Made by a program: the position numbers and the translations under genes. The notes under the pieces were generated by a model. The model was not told the origin of the DNA, made no database searches, and saw only the letters and a list, made by a program, of their open reading frames with translations. A DNA stretch of 64,000 bases from Leptobrachium leishanense (Eukaryota > Chordata > Amphibia > Anura > Megophryidae), in NCBI GenBank assembly GCA_009667805.1, contig CM019066.1, positions 558,001-622,000 of the forward strand, given 5' to 3'. Positions 1 to 10,848 of this stretch are shown piece by piece. Position 1 is the stretch's first letter; each line of letters opens with the position of its first letter.

Positions 1-150
1 GGGTCTCACTGATTTATAAGAGGTTTCTGAGACTTGTAATCTGTGGCTTCTCACTGCCACCCATCAGGGGGTCTCACTGATTTATAGGAGGTGTCTGAGA
101 CTTGTAATCTGTGGCTTGTCACTGGCTGCCAGCTATCAGGGTGTCTCACT
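1..150. repeat. Short tandem repeat of about 70 bp, two copies plus a partial third
   Basis: A block beginning GGTCTCACTGATTTATA recurs near positions 1, 69 and 139. The first two copies are almost identical. No coding content is seen; it may be the edge of a larger array or of an element lying to the left of the window. Confidence 0.75.
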
Positions 151-239
151 GAGTTATACCAGAGTTCTTTAAATCTTTAATCTTTATACCAGAGTTGAAT
201 CAGAGTTCTGTATATATTTAATCTATATATCATTTTCCC

Positions 240-372
240 AGTTTGTTGCATATTTCAGAATGGGTTTTTTGCCTTCTTTTGGATCAACAGCAGTAGGTTA
301 TGTGGGAGAGGCTGAACCCGATGGACGCATGTCTTTTTTCAGCCTATATAACTATGTAACTATGTAACAATG
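240..372 (+). mobile_element. 3' tail of a CR1/L2-type LINE
   Basis: The stretch reads as the common vertebrate LINE tail: a TTGCCTTCTTTTGGATCAAC-like segment, then a GATGGACGCATGTC block, TTTTTTCAGCC and a short ACTATGTA microsatellite at 350-372, which is how CR1/L2-group elements end. Only the tail is present. The clade is from recognition of the tail, not from a protein. Confidence 0.6.
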
Positions 373-383
373 TATCACTCACC

Positions 384-1290
384 ATGTCTGAAAGAACAAA
401 AAGGACAGGCAGACGCTCCCAGACACAGATAAGAGGGCAAGCAGCCCCTGTGTCGGGAGGCTGTGCCTCTGGTTGTGGTGGACGTGGTGCATCCTCTGCA
501 GGGGCACGCTTGTCCTTTCTAACTGGTGCTGGCCGTCTTCCTAAGCAGCAGCAACATACAGAGGATTTGGTGGATTGGCTAACCAGGCCATCCTCATCCT
601 CCGAGTCCTCTGCCAGCCAGGCTTCTAGTGCTTTACAGTCCACCTCAGCTGCCAAAGCATCTAATGCAGCCTCCATGTCCACAGCTACTCCTGCCGTAGC
701 CTCGCTATCACACACGGAGGAGTCAGCTGAATTGTTTGACTACAATGACAGTGACATGCTGCTTGAGGATGCGCAGCAAGTACAGTGCTCTGATTCAATC
801 TCTGAGGTTGAGGAAGGGAGTATAATCAACCTAGAGGAAGGGGGTGCCAGTGATGACACACAAATAACTGGCATCATGTTGCCCCAGCAGCTGCAGCATA
901 CTGCCAAGTTGGCTCCAGTGACGAGGAGATAGGGGATGATGATGACAATGATGATGAGGTCACTGACTCCACCTGGGTGCCTGATCGAACAGAGGAATCA
1001 AGTGAGGAAGAGGGGGAGGAGGAGGCACAGCAAACACGAGGCACAACATCCTCTATGATCAACCGTAGCACTAGCCAGTCCAAGGCATCAGATGTCAGAG
1101 CTGCTCCGGTACAGAGCGCTGTTGTCTCAAAGCACACACGCAGGAACTCTGCTGTCTGCTGGGAGTTCTTTAAGAAATGTTTAGCAGACCCCACCGTTGC
1201 TATTTGTAATCTATGTCAGATGAGGCTGAAGCGTGGGATAGACATCGGACACTTGGGTACCACGTTCTTGAGGTGACATATGACCTCCTC
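384..1290 (+). pseudogene. hAT (ZBED-like) transposase, N-terminal region with BED zinc finger
   Basis: Two frames (384-932 and 977-1276) form the N-terminal part of a ZBED-type hAT transposase. The first is Ser/Ala-rich with an acidic stretch. The second is acidic, then carries a BED finger: SAVCWEFF, the pair CNLC, and GHLGTTFLR, with the closing His-Met just past an in-frame TGA at about 1275. In the family this finger binds the element ends. The stop and the frame change between the two pieces show that the copy is dead. Context: the catalytic core follows in the same orientation from 1566, so this is one gene broken several times. The spacer 1291-1565 is low-complexity Ser-rich sequence of the same protein in a shifted frame. 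Confidence 0.85.
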
Positions 1291-1565
1291 CCACACATCC
1301 CATTGGCGCAAGCTTTGCGTAGGTCCTCCTCCTCCTCATCTGTCTCTACCCCCACTGTATGTCCTGCCATGTCATTGCCTACAAACTCCACTGACAGGGA
1401 TGATGCTACAGTAATGGATGTACCAGGTCCTTCCTCACAATGTGACATCATCCCAGCAGTTGAAGATTTACGCAGTCAGATTACATTGCCCCAGCTGCTG
1501 CAGCAAAGAAAATATATAGTCCCAACCATCCCCAAGCACAGCGTCTAAATGCCAGCTTAGCAAAA

Positions 1566-2911
1566 TTGCTCGCATTGCAGCTGCTGCCTTTCCAGCTGGT
1601 GGACTCTGCTCCCTTCCATGAATTTGCTGAATGTGCTGTACCACAGTGGCAGGTTCCAAAACGCCATTACTTTTCACGCAAGGCCATTCCAGCACTATAC
1701 CAGCACGTGGAAGACAATGTTATCCAGTCATTGGGAAAGGCAGTCAGCAACAAGGTGCATGTGACTTTAGACACGTGGTCCAGCAAGCATGGACAGGGTC
1801 ATTACATTTCCTTCACGGCACACTGGGTAACTCTGATTGCAGCTGGGAGGGATCCAAGACGGGGCTCTGTGCTGGAGCTTGTTCATCCACCACACCTCCA
1901 GAAAGATGCTTGTATGAGGTCTGTCTGCTCCACCACCACCACCTCTCCCTCTTCCTCCTCCTCCTCCTCCTTCTCTGTCTCTGGCGAAGTGGCAGTTAAA
2001 TCGACGCCTGACAGGGTCTACGCAATGGCACAAGCAAAAAGAAGCCATACTGTGCTTGAGCTGGTTTGTTTAGGGGACAGGAGCCACACCGGGCCAGAAA
2101 TTCTGTCAGCTCTGCAGGGCCAGGTGCAGAGATGGTTAACACCATGCCAGCTTCAGCTGGGAATGATCGTCTGTGATAATGGCTGCAACCTTCTCTCCGC
2201 CCAATGCAAGGGTAAATTGACATATGTACCATGCCTAGCACACATCCTAAATCTAGTGGTAAAGCATTTCCTAACCAAGTACCCAGGGCTGCCAGAGCTT
2301 CTCAGCCAGGCCATAAAAGTCTGCAGCCACTTCAGGCGGTCATTCCCAGCAATCGTTCACCTGGCAGAAATTCAAAGAGAATTCCATCTTCCCACAAACT
2401 GTCTGATCTGTGACATGCCCAACAGGTGGAACTCGACATTAGCAATGCTGCAGCATCTGCACAAGCAGCAGAGGGCCATCAATGAGTACCTGTGTGAGTA
2501 TGGCACAAGGACAGGTTCATTTCAACTTGGTTTCCCCCCTCGCAGTGGCTGATGATCAAGGATGCATGCACAGTACTGTCACTATTTGAGGAGGCAATGA
2601 GGATGGTGAGCAGGGACAGTGCATGCATCAGTGACACAATTCCTTTAGTGTTCCTGCTGGAGCACACTCTGCGGGGAATTATAGATGTGGCTCTAGAGGC
2701 AGAGCAGCGGGAGGAAGAGGAGGCCTTCCCTACCTCTCAAGGCCCCAGTCTTTCCGCAGACAGCATTCCATCGGGTCCTACTCAGATCAGACAGGAGGAG
2801 GATGAGGAGGAGGAGGAGGCAGAATATTTAAGTAGTGGGGGCATTGAAGGTGAGGATTCCTCAAGGGCGGGTTTCGTGTGCCCAGAAACACAAGGGCTAG
2901 TGCGTGACTAG
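1566..2911 (+). pseudogene. hAT transposase, catalytic core
   Basis: The frame 1566-2552 (328 codons) contains the RNase H-like core of a ZBED/hAT transposase: FSRKAIPALY near the start, VHVTLDTWSS (the family's first catalytic Asp region), HYISFTAHWV, CDNGCNLLSA (second Asp region), CLAHILNLVV, and RWNSTLAMLQHL. An expanded Ser run at about 1930-1985 interrupts the fold and is unusual. The frame moves to 2552-2911, which holds IPLVFLLEHTLRG and then an acidic linker. It is the middle of the same gene whose BED finger lies at 1150-1290 and whose dimerisation tail lies at 3473-3778. Stops and shifts make it non-functional. Confidence 0.9.
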
Positions 2912-3064
2912 GAGGAGGAAGTGCACGATGGGGTCATCCTCATTGACCAGGAAGACTCGGAAGCTAATGCCACCTCCAACCTACACTGCATGGGCTCCCT
3001 AATAATGTAAAGCCTGCTAAAGGACCCCAGGATTTGTGCTATCAAGGAGAGAGATCATTACTGG

Positions 3065-3778
3065 TTGGCAACTCTTCTTGATCCACGATACAAGGGAAAA
3101 GTTGCAGAGCTCATTCTGCCCACACAGAGGGAGTACAGGATGAAAAAACTTGAGGACGCTCTAAAGCGACACTTGTGTAACACCTTTCCAGGCACTGGTA
3201 GGTTACCAAGTGATGACACACCTGCTTCTGAGGCTGCGGATGATTAGAGGAATAGTGGTGAAGGCCAGGGCCGCTTTACTGATGCATTTTTAATTTTTTT
3301 TAGTCCATGACGCCCAGGGACATCAAATGTAGGCACCCATTGCCAGCGTTTTCACCATATGGTGCAGGACTACCTAGGGGCAAGGGCAGACCTGGATACC
3401 TTTCCAGCAGATGATCCACTGGCTTACTGGGTGTTGAGATTGGATCACTGGCCATAACTTAGCCAATATGCTATGCAGCTACTAGGTTGCCCTTCAACTA
3501 GTGTGCTTTCTGAAAGGACGTTCAGTGCCGCTGGAGGTTTTGTCACAGACAAAAGAGTGCGTCTGTCCACCGACTCTGTAGACCGGCTGACATTTATAAA
3601 AATGAATCAGTACTGGATCAGCAGCTATCAATCCCCTGATGCTGGCGTAACGGAATTGATCAGGGATGTCTTCTGCATTCACAAAACCTCCAGCACTGAA
3701 CTCTTCCACAATACCACAAAAGGGTTACGGTGTGAATGCACTTGCTGCCATGAAAGGCACGATATTTGGCTGCAATGA
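3065..3778 (+). pseudogene. hAT transposase, C-terminal part with dimerisation domain
   Basis: Positions 3065-3247 encode MATLLDPRYKGK, the conserved segment that precedes the third acidic residue in ZBED-like transposases. Positions 3473-3640 encode the hAT C-terminal dimerisation domain: LLGCPSTSVLSERTFSAAG, then KRVRLSTDSVDRLTFIKMN. These motifs are diagnostic of the hAT superfamily. The piece 3250-3470 is the same protein with stops and shifts. Together with the upstream pieces this is one decayed gene of roughly 3.3 kb, the usual size for ZBED-type elements. Confidence 0.9.
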
Positions 3779-3812
3779 TGCCTGTGCCAGATTTATAACA
3801 TTTTAATTGTTT

Positions 3813-4700
3813 GAACCGCATGGTCCAACCCTGCACTCTTCCACAATACTACAGAGGTGTTACTGTATGATAGTGCTTGCTGGCCTGGCACCAAAAGCAC
3901 AATATCTGGGTGCACTGACGCCTCTAACAGATGCATATCTTTTTAATATAGGACCACATGGTCCACCCCTGCATTCTTCCACAATACTACAGAGGGGTTA
4001 CTGTATGATTGTACTTGCTGGCCTGGCAGTCTGGCACCAAAAGCACAATATCTGGGTGCACTGACGCCTTTAACAGATGCATATTTTTTTAATATAGGAC
4101 CACATGGTCCACCCATGCATTCTTCCACAATACTACAGAGGGGTTATTGTATGATTGTACTTGCTGGCCTGGCAGTCTGGCACCCAAGGCAGAATATCTG
4201 GGTGCACTGACACCTTGACTAGATTCATATCTTTTCAATATAGGACCACATGGTCCACCACTGCATTCTTCCACAATACCACAGAGGGGTTACTGTATGA
4301 TGATACTTGCTGGCCTGGCAGTCTTGCACCAAAGGCAGAATATCTGGGTGCACTGACGTCTTGACGAGAATCATATCTTTTTAATATAGGACCACATGGT
4401 CCACCCCTGCGTTCTTCCACAATACCACAGAGGGGTTACTGTATGATAGTACTTGCTGGCTTGGCACCAAAAGCACAATATCTGGGTGCACTGACGCCTT
4501 TAACAGATGCATATTTTTTTAATATAGGACCACATGATCCACCCCTGCATTCTTCCACAATACTACAGAGGGATTACTGTATGATAGTACATGCTGGCCT
4601 GGCAGTCTTGCTGGCCTGGCACCAAAAGCACAATATTTGGGTGCACTGCCAATGACGCCTGTATCAGATTCATATCATCAGAGGGGTTATGGTGTGACGA
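3813..4700 (+). repeat. 146-bp tandem array downstream of the hAT transposase
   Basis: A unit anchored by GGACCACATGGTCCA begins at about 3813, 3951, 4097, 4243, 4389 and 4527, so the spacing is 138 or 146 bp, with a degenerate seventh copy to about 4700. The anchor itself is palindromic. Apparent small frames on both strands within it are products of the repeat. It lies inside the hAT element between its gene and its right end, so it may be part of the transposon's 3' region. From 4700 to 5280 no gene is seen. Confidence 0.9.
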
Positions 4701-5280
4701 CACTGTTGCCGACGCTAAAGGCCCAATTTTAAATTACCTATTGTTACTTTCATCCAAAGGCTGCATAAGTTTCACAATAATTTAGCCAAAAAATTACTAA
4801 ACTTTTTCTACGTGTCCGAAAATGTCTCCTCTTTTCATACAGACTGCCGCCCCAAGCAGTTGTTTATGGATAGATTAATGGAAAAGCATTTACCGTCATT
4901 TGAAACGTCATTTTTTTTTTAAGTGTTTCTATACATCCTAGAAATCCGCCACTTCACGGGCAGGTTATGGGGACCTCCTAGGCACGATATTTGAAGGAAT
5001 TTTTCGTTTTTATTTTTAACCCTTATTTCATGGAAAACTCACTGTCCCTTTAAAAAATATATATATTTTTTTTTTGCATTTAAAATTTTATTTTGTAAAT
5101 AAATCAGCATATAATCAAACATATGAAAGCAAGGGCCACGCAGGACCATCCACAGCAGAAGTATCACATGTGAATTTTTTAAAACTTTTTGTCCTTGTTT
5201 CATGTCCCGCAGGGCACTACCCGGACCCCCATATATATTTATATATCTAGCATATATGCACTCTAAAAAATGAATTTTCA

Positions 5281-5391
5281 GCCCCATTGACTTGTATGGA
5301 GTTCGATTTCGGGTTCGGGTTCAGATCCGAACATTTGGAAAGTTCGGGTTTGAATACGAACCCGAACTCGGACGTGTTCGGCTCATCCCTA
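5281..5391. mobile_element. Right terminus of the hAT element
   Basis: The sequence is rich in GTTCGG/CGAAC motifs and ends GTTCGGCTCATCCCTA at 5391. Read inward on the minus strand it begins TAGGGATGAGC, a typical hAT terminal sequence. The adjacent bases 5392-5399 (CTCAGGAC) are a plausible 8-bp target duplication. The matching left end is not in the window. Confidence 0.7.
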
Positions 5392-5552
5392 CTCAGGACC
5401 TCAGACTGTGACTGTATGAAGTAACACAAGCCGTGTGGCTCAGGACCTCAGACTGTGACTGTATGAAGTAACACAAGCCGTGCAGCTCAGGACCTCAGAC
5501 TGCGACTGTATGAAGTAACACAAACCGTGAGGCTCAGGACCTCAGACTGGGG
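5392..5552. repeat. 47-bp minisatellite
   Basis: The block beginning CTCAGGACCTCAGACT starts at 5392, 5439, 5486 and 5533, an exact 47-bp period with 3.4 copies and few differences. The hAT element abuts it exactly. Confidence 0.95.
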
Positions 5553-5617
5553 AAACCGAGGAAACGAGAAACTGAATATTAGCATCTCTGCAAATGTGAA
5601 AGCAAAACACCTTCACG

Positions 5618-5775
5618 CTCGCTCACACAGACTCACCGATTGACTCGCCCCCACACTCACGCTCGCTCACCCTCTGACTCGCTCACACACTCACCCTCTG
5701 ACTCGCTCACACACTCACCCGCTGACTCACTCACACACTCACCCACTGACTCACTCACCCACTGACCCTCTCGCT
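5618..5775. repeat. CTCAC/GACT-rich low-complexity minisatellite
   Basis: Irregular repeats of CTCACACACTCACCC(T)CTGA(CT) type, strongly strand-biased (C-rich on plus). No gene content. Confidence 0.85.
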
Positions 5776-5909
5776 TTTATTTATGTCTGCTTATCGATAA
5801 ATTTTTGATTCTTTATCATTATAACAAGCTTAACCCCTTAGTGACTGGGCGGTTTTACACAAATCCGTCCGTTAGTGACCGCTGCTGTTTTTACGTTTCT
5901 GCGCTCTTA

Positions 5910-6809
5910 CAGGGTTATCCAAAGAGATTCGAAAAGTCACCGCACGTTCGGTGACTTTTCGTTCTCTTCAATTCGGTTCCTTTTGTCGATTGCATTTCGG
6001 TGACCTTGCGGTGTATTCAGCAAGCTTTACAGGGTCCCCGAATTGCAGGGAAAGCTGCCGTAAACCCACCGAAAACTAACCGAATGCACGCTGAAAACAA
6101 GCAAAAACATCTGGATTAACCTTTGAAAAAGCCGAACAGGAGCCGAACAGGAGCCGAACAGGAGCCGAATCACACAGAGCCGAAGCAGCTGTGACGTAGA
6201 GGAGGCAGTGAATAAATTAGAAAAACCATTTGTATGAATCTGGGAAAAAGAAACGCTGTTTGCAAAGAAACTACTGAGCGAAAATGTCTGAAATTTTCAC
6301 AGGAGGTCCAGGGAATGATAATAAAGAGGGCTGTTACAAAAAAAATAAGTAAACTGAAAAAAAAAAATCGGACTTTTAATTTTTTTTTAAAAAATTCAGA
6401 AAAATGCTTAAAGTATCCTAAAAAATCTATAAATAAAGAGACTTTTTGCTGCAGAATTTTATAATGAACGGTTTATTAGATATTGAATTAAAACGGGAAT
6501 ATTTTTAACATTGAAGCCTATGGGATTCTCCTGAATAAATTTGCCAAATTAACCACCGAATGGCAGGGCATTAGGGAACCTTTCACTGCTGGTTTGTGTT
6601 CTCTGAATAGCCGAAGCAGTGCTTTTTGATGGGGATTTCACTGCCCTCGAACAGGCACCGAACAGGCACCGTATGTGCAGGCAATTCGACAGGATTTGGC
6701 GAATTGCCTGCTCTCTGGATAGCCGAATGGCCAGGAAAGGTAACCGAACCCTGATTTTCAGCGTTCGGTTACCTTTCTCAAGCAATTCGAATCTCTTTGG
6801 ATAACCCTG
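5910..6809. mobile_element. 900-bp MITE with 24-bp perfect terminal inverted repeats (TTA duplication)
   Basis: The left end starts CAGGGTTATCCAAAGAGATT and its exact reverse complement, extended to 24 bp, closes the element at 6786-6809. TTA flanks it at 5907-5909 and 6810-6812. The related piggyBac copy at about 44745-44790 has the uninterrupted site, which confirms the insertion. The interior has CCGAACAGGAG repeats at 6125-6170 and small hairpins, and no transposase. A 3-bp TTA duplication fits the PIF/Harbinger group, but the family is not otherwise identified. Confidence 0.9.
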
Positions 6810-7410
6810 TTAGTGTTTACGTCAAATTTTCCTCTTACTCGTTTATGTAACCCACACATATTTTACACTGTTTTTCTCGTCACTAAATGGACTTTATAAA
6901 GATACCATTTTTTTCATCATTTCATATAATTTACTATAAAAAATATTGTGAAATATGACAAAAAAATTAAAAAAAACACCACTTTTTCGAACTTTGACCC
7001 CCAAAATTTCTTATGTATCAACAACCGTCAAAAAAAATTAATTCCTTAGTAGTTTCTAAATTTAGTACTGAGTTTAGCAATACCCAATGTTTACATATTC
7101 CTCGCTTTTTTCCTTATTTTATGCAACAATAAGTGCAAGTAGCACTTTGCCATTTCCAAAGAGTTTATTTTCAAAACTAGTGATAGTGACATTGTAACAC
7201 TGATATCTGTCACTAATTCCTGAATAACCCTCCACATATACATATTTTTTTTAAGTACACAAATCAAGGTATTAAACTTGGGGTATTTTGACTCTTTCCA
7301 TGCAAACCATTTTACCACAAATCTATGCCAAAGTTTGAGAAAAAAAAAATTTTGGTGATTTTTTTTTTTTAACGCAATTTAAGAATACATGTACTGTGAA
7401 CTTTAAGGTT

Positions 7411-8240
7411 TACTGCCAAAAAGCACCCCAAAATATGTTCAGCAACATCTTCTGAGTAAATTGATACCACCCAAGTATAGGTATGTTGGGTCATTTGGGG
7501 GCTAAAAGGCCTTATTTGGGGGATGCGCATTTCAGTTTTCCAACTTGGAATTTTCACATTTCGTCATCATTCACCCATGTCCTATTTGGGACATTTTTGA
7601 AGCCGGCCAAAGTATTTTACCCCCATCAAACCATATATTTTTAAAAAGGGCACACCCTGGGGAGCTTCAAAGAGTTGTATTTTAACACTTTCCATGCACT
7701 AGCTCTATGTCAAACTTTCAGGTAGTCACTTTTTGTGTTATTTTTTCACACACATTGTACTTTAGGCATGAATTGTCAAATCCAGTTATGGGTTACTGCC
7801 AAAAAACACCCCAAAATATGTTCAGCAACATCTTCTGAGTAAATTGATACCACCCATGTATAGGTATGTCGGGTCATTTGGGGGCTAATAGGCCTTATTT
7901 GGGGGGTGCGCGTTTCAGTTTTCCAACTTGGAATTTTCACATTTCGTCATCATGCACCCATGTCCTATTTGGGACATTTTTGAAGCCGGCCAAAGTAATT
8001 TACCCCCATCAAACCATATATTTTTAGAAAGGGCACACCCTGGGGTGCTTCAAAGAGTTGTATTTTAACACTTTCCATGCACTAGCTCTATGTCAAACTT
8101 TCAGGTAGTCACTTTTTGTGTTATTTTTTCACACACATTGTACTTTAGGCATGAATTGTCAAATCCAGTTATGGGTTACTGCCAAAAAACACCCCAAAAT
8201 ATGTTCAGCAACATCTTCTGAGTAAATTGATACCACCCAT
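7411..8240. repeat. 383-bp tandem duplication in the piggyBac 3' region
   Basis: TACTGCCAAAAA(G/A)CACCCC begins at 7411, 7794 and 8177, an exact 383-bp period. Two full copies and a short third are present, with only scattered substitutions. The unit contains no frame. It lies downstream of the minus-strand transposase. Confidence 0.93.
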
Positions 8241-8789
8241 ATATAGATTTGTTCTGTTGTTTTGGGGTGCTACGCCAATCTTTGACATGTGCTTGTCAAT
8301 TTTCTAATTTGACATACAGTATCTTCTTTGCTTATCTTCTTTTTAGGGGCCTTTTTACATACCCCAGTTTTATGAACGTGCATATATTTGGTAAGCTAAC
8401 ACCCCAAAGTATTGTAAATGGAGTGTTTTTATGCTATGGATGCAACCGTTTGCTCCAAACAAATTGGATACTGTTTGGTGGTCATTTTTCATTTTCACAC
8501 CCACATTAGTTTTGGACTGTGATTTAGGAGACACTGTTGTTTGTTACTGCATGAAAACTCTTCAGGTTGTTTTCTGCAAGGTCTCCTGAGTACACCCATG
8601 CCCCCCATGCATAGGTGTGCAAAGATTTTGGCAAAATACAGCACCAATTGTAGAACATAAAAATGTACGAATAAAATGTAAAAGTCTGGTGCAGTAAAAG
8701 AAAAAAAAACTAAACTGAACTAACTAACTGGAGTGTGAGAAAAAATAGAAAGAAAAAAAAAAATCACAGATCACGCACAGTGTGATATA

Positions 8790-9571
8790 TCTTGAAACAA
8801 AACAATACAGCAGCTTGAACAAAGGGACACTCGTATAAAAATTATCAACATACAAGTGGTACCCTTTGTTCATCAGGGGAAAAAGTAGGTCCCACACAAT
8901 CTTGCCACTGGTTCCCATGTGTTCTGGGCAACCTGGAGGGTCAAGGCTACTATCCTTTCCCTCGTACACCCGGAAGGCCTGAGTATACCCACTCTCGCTG
9001 TCACAGAGCTTATACACCTTCACTCCATACCTGGAGCGTTTAGAAGGAATATACTGCTTGAATCCCTTGTATTTCATTAGGGATTCATCCACGCAGATAT
9101 TCCTTCCAGGTGTATAAGCCTCTGCAAACCTGGCGGCGAAGTGGGTAATCAGGGGGCGGATTTTATACAGCCTGTCAAACTGGGGATGCTCTCTAGGGGG
9201 CACAGGCTGTTGTCACTGAAGTGCATGAAACGCAAAATGTTTTCATACCTTCTACGTGACATTGATTGGGAGTAAATGGGGGTAGAGCAGATGGGGCTAC
9301 TGCTCCAGTAGGAGCGAATTGAGGGCTTCTTTATGATGCCCTCAGCATAGTAAGTGCCCAGAATTTCAGAAATTCTGGCACATCTAGCGGGGTCCATTGC
9401 TGCCTTGCCAAGTAGGAGTCTGGCTTCGCAGCACAATGCTGATAGGCATACAGATTTGATTGGGCCACGATGTGGCCCAACAAATCATCCCCATAAACAC
9501 CTGCAAAAACTGTGTGGCGGTAAATCCTGCAACATCAATATTGATGCCAGGATTTGCCGTGAAAGGAGGGA
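8790..9571 (-). pseudogene. piggyBac transposase, central part
   Basis: Reading the minus strand from 9571: FTANPGINIDVAGF (N-terminal conserved block), a frame break at about 9385, RISEILGTYYAEGIIKKPSI, SYWSSSPICSTPIYSQSMS, ILRFMHFSDN, a break near 9200, then FDRLYKIRPLITHF, NICVDESLMKYKG (first catalytic Asp of the DDD triad), SKRSRYGVKVYKLCDS, and YVDNFYTSVPLFKLL (second catalytic Asp). The protein stops about here: the third Asp region and the C-terminal Cys-rich finger are not found between 8240 and 8790. The gene is therefore 3'-truncated as well as frameshifted. Its N-terminus continues at 15330-15578 beyond the inserted LTRs. Confidence 0.92.
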
Positions 9572-9785
9572 TATGACGGAATGGGATGTTGTTCCGCCTG
9601 CGGGTGTGCTCTATCTGCGTGACCCCGTCGCTTACCGCTGGCCCGACTACCGAGTGGTGCGCACTCGGCGTCTCGTGCGGCCTGGCGTGACCCCGGGAAG
9701 GGGTTAGCGGGCGGTGGAGGGGACCCCTGCCTAGAACCAGCCCGACCACCGAGCCATACGGCACTCAGCGTCCCGAGCAGCTGGT
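9572..9785 (-). mobile_element. Old inverted LTR, first part (3' end of the LTR)
   Basis: On the minus strand this ends ATTCCGTCATA, matching the ATTCCGTCACA end of the younger LTRs nearby, and carries the same two GAGACGCCGAGTGC...CACTCGGTAGTCGGGC blocks in diverged form. It is broken at 9785 by the younger element and resumes at 14454. The flank AGGGA (9567-9571) matches AGGGA at 15325-15329. Confidence 0.85.
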
Positions 9786-10796
9786 TGTCATGGAACTGAC
9801 GTAGCGCTCCCCACGTCAAACCCCAAGACTTTTATTTCCATGGCGAAAACCCCAAAAGACATAGACCGTTGCTTTGGGGAAGACCTTATGTTCATTTATA
9901 TTGTGTGGTTTTAAATATGTTTTACATCGTTTGGTTTTAGTTTAATTTAGTTTAGTGAAAAATGACCTAGCTTTGGTTTTAAAATACTATATTCCTGTAG
10001 GTAAATGTGTCTTTGTATAAAACAGTAAACAAGCTTTGCTGTTGTGTAAATTATGCGTCAGGGATTTTCCCCATTATCTAAGTACATGTTTAATTTAAGG
10101 GATCTCTGATAGAGTGTGTGTTTAATCTGATGTGCTGGAACAATAGATGTACAAATGTTATGTGGACTGAAGGCTAAGAGAATGTGAAGAATGTTGATTG
10201 TAAATAACTGCCATACCTCATTGTATGGATAGGCTCCTAATTAGTATGGGTATGCAAATTATGACTGTCTTACTTGAGCATAAATAGTGGCGTTGTTCAT
10301 TAAAGGATTCAGATCATCTGAGTTTGAAACATACAGCTCTGCCTGGTGGTGTCATTTCACGTCGGCTATATCTCACCACTACCCAGGAACGGGTCATTTT
10401 AACTCCGCAGCAGAACCTCGATTCGCCGCGCCGTTGCGCCACCTTGAATTGGTACCTCGGGATACCGCAACCACCCCGAATTGGGACCTCGACTCAGCGC
10501 CGTGCCTGCATCTTCAAGGAGACTCTACCGAACCGCGGTTCACCACGCAGACCGTCTCCAGCCTTTCAATGGTCAGTAGATCCGCTGCTCGAGACGCCGA
10601 GTGCCGTGCCACTCGGTAGTCGGGCGGATTTCCACCGTGGGTGCCCCATCTACTCTCCAGATCTCCACCGCCACGTGGTCTTCTACCCAAGCCGCTCGAG
10701 ACGCCGGGTGCCGTGCCACTCGGTAGTCGGGCTTGGCAACACCAAAGAGGGGGTCAGATAGAGCAGGACCGCAGGCGGATACTCCATTCCGTCACA
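9786..10796 (+). mobile_element. 5' LTR of copy 1
   Basis: 1011 bp, TGT...ACA termini. U3 is AT-rich up to an octamer-TATA promoter near 10252-10287. Downstream sequence is GC-rich and holds two hairpin-forming blocks at about 10590-10625 and 10705-10735. Confidence 0.93.
10252..10287 (+). promoter_or_regulatory. Octamer plus TATA core promoter of the LTR
   Basis: ATGCAAAT (10252-10259), a perfect octamer site of the kind bound by POU-domain factors, lies 28 bp upstream of ATAAATAG (10280-10287). The pair recurs at the same spacing in the other LTRs, for example ATGCAAAT at 13913, 19050 and 22437. The LTR at 33912 has ATTCAAAT instead. Factor binding is inferred from motif only. Confidence 0.6.
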
Positions 10797-10820
10797 TTGG
10801 TGGCAAGCGGTGGGATAGCT
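10797..10820 (+). promoter_or_regulatory. Primer-binding segment
   Basis: TTGGTGGCAAGCGGTGGGAT follows the 5' LTR directly, in the position of a tRNA primer-binding site. The same segment follows the LTRs ending at 19580, 22981 and 29807. The complementary tRNA could not be assigned by eye. Confidence 0.6.
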
Positions 10821-10848
10821 CTCTGCACCCCCCAAGAAGACCCTCGCC

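Noticed and set aside
3807..4785. Series of 60-85-codon frames on both strands
   Set aside because: Each is one unit of the 146-bp tandem array.
10797..10820. Assignment of the primer tRNA
   Set aside because: The segment is in the right place, but no tRNA 3' end could be matched with confidence by eye.
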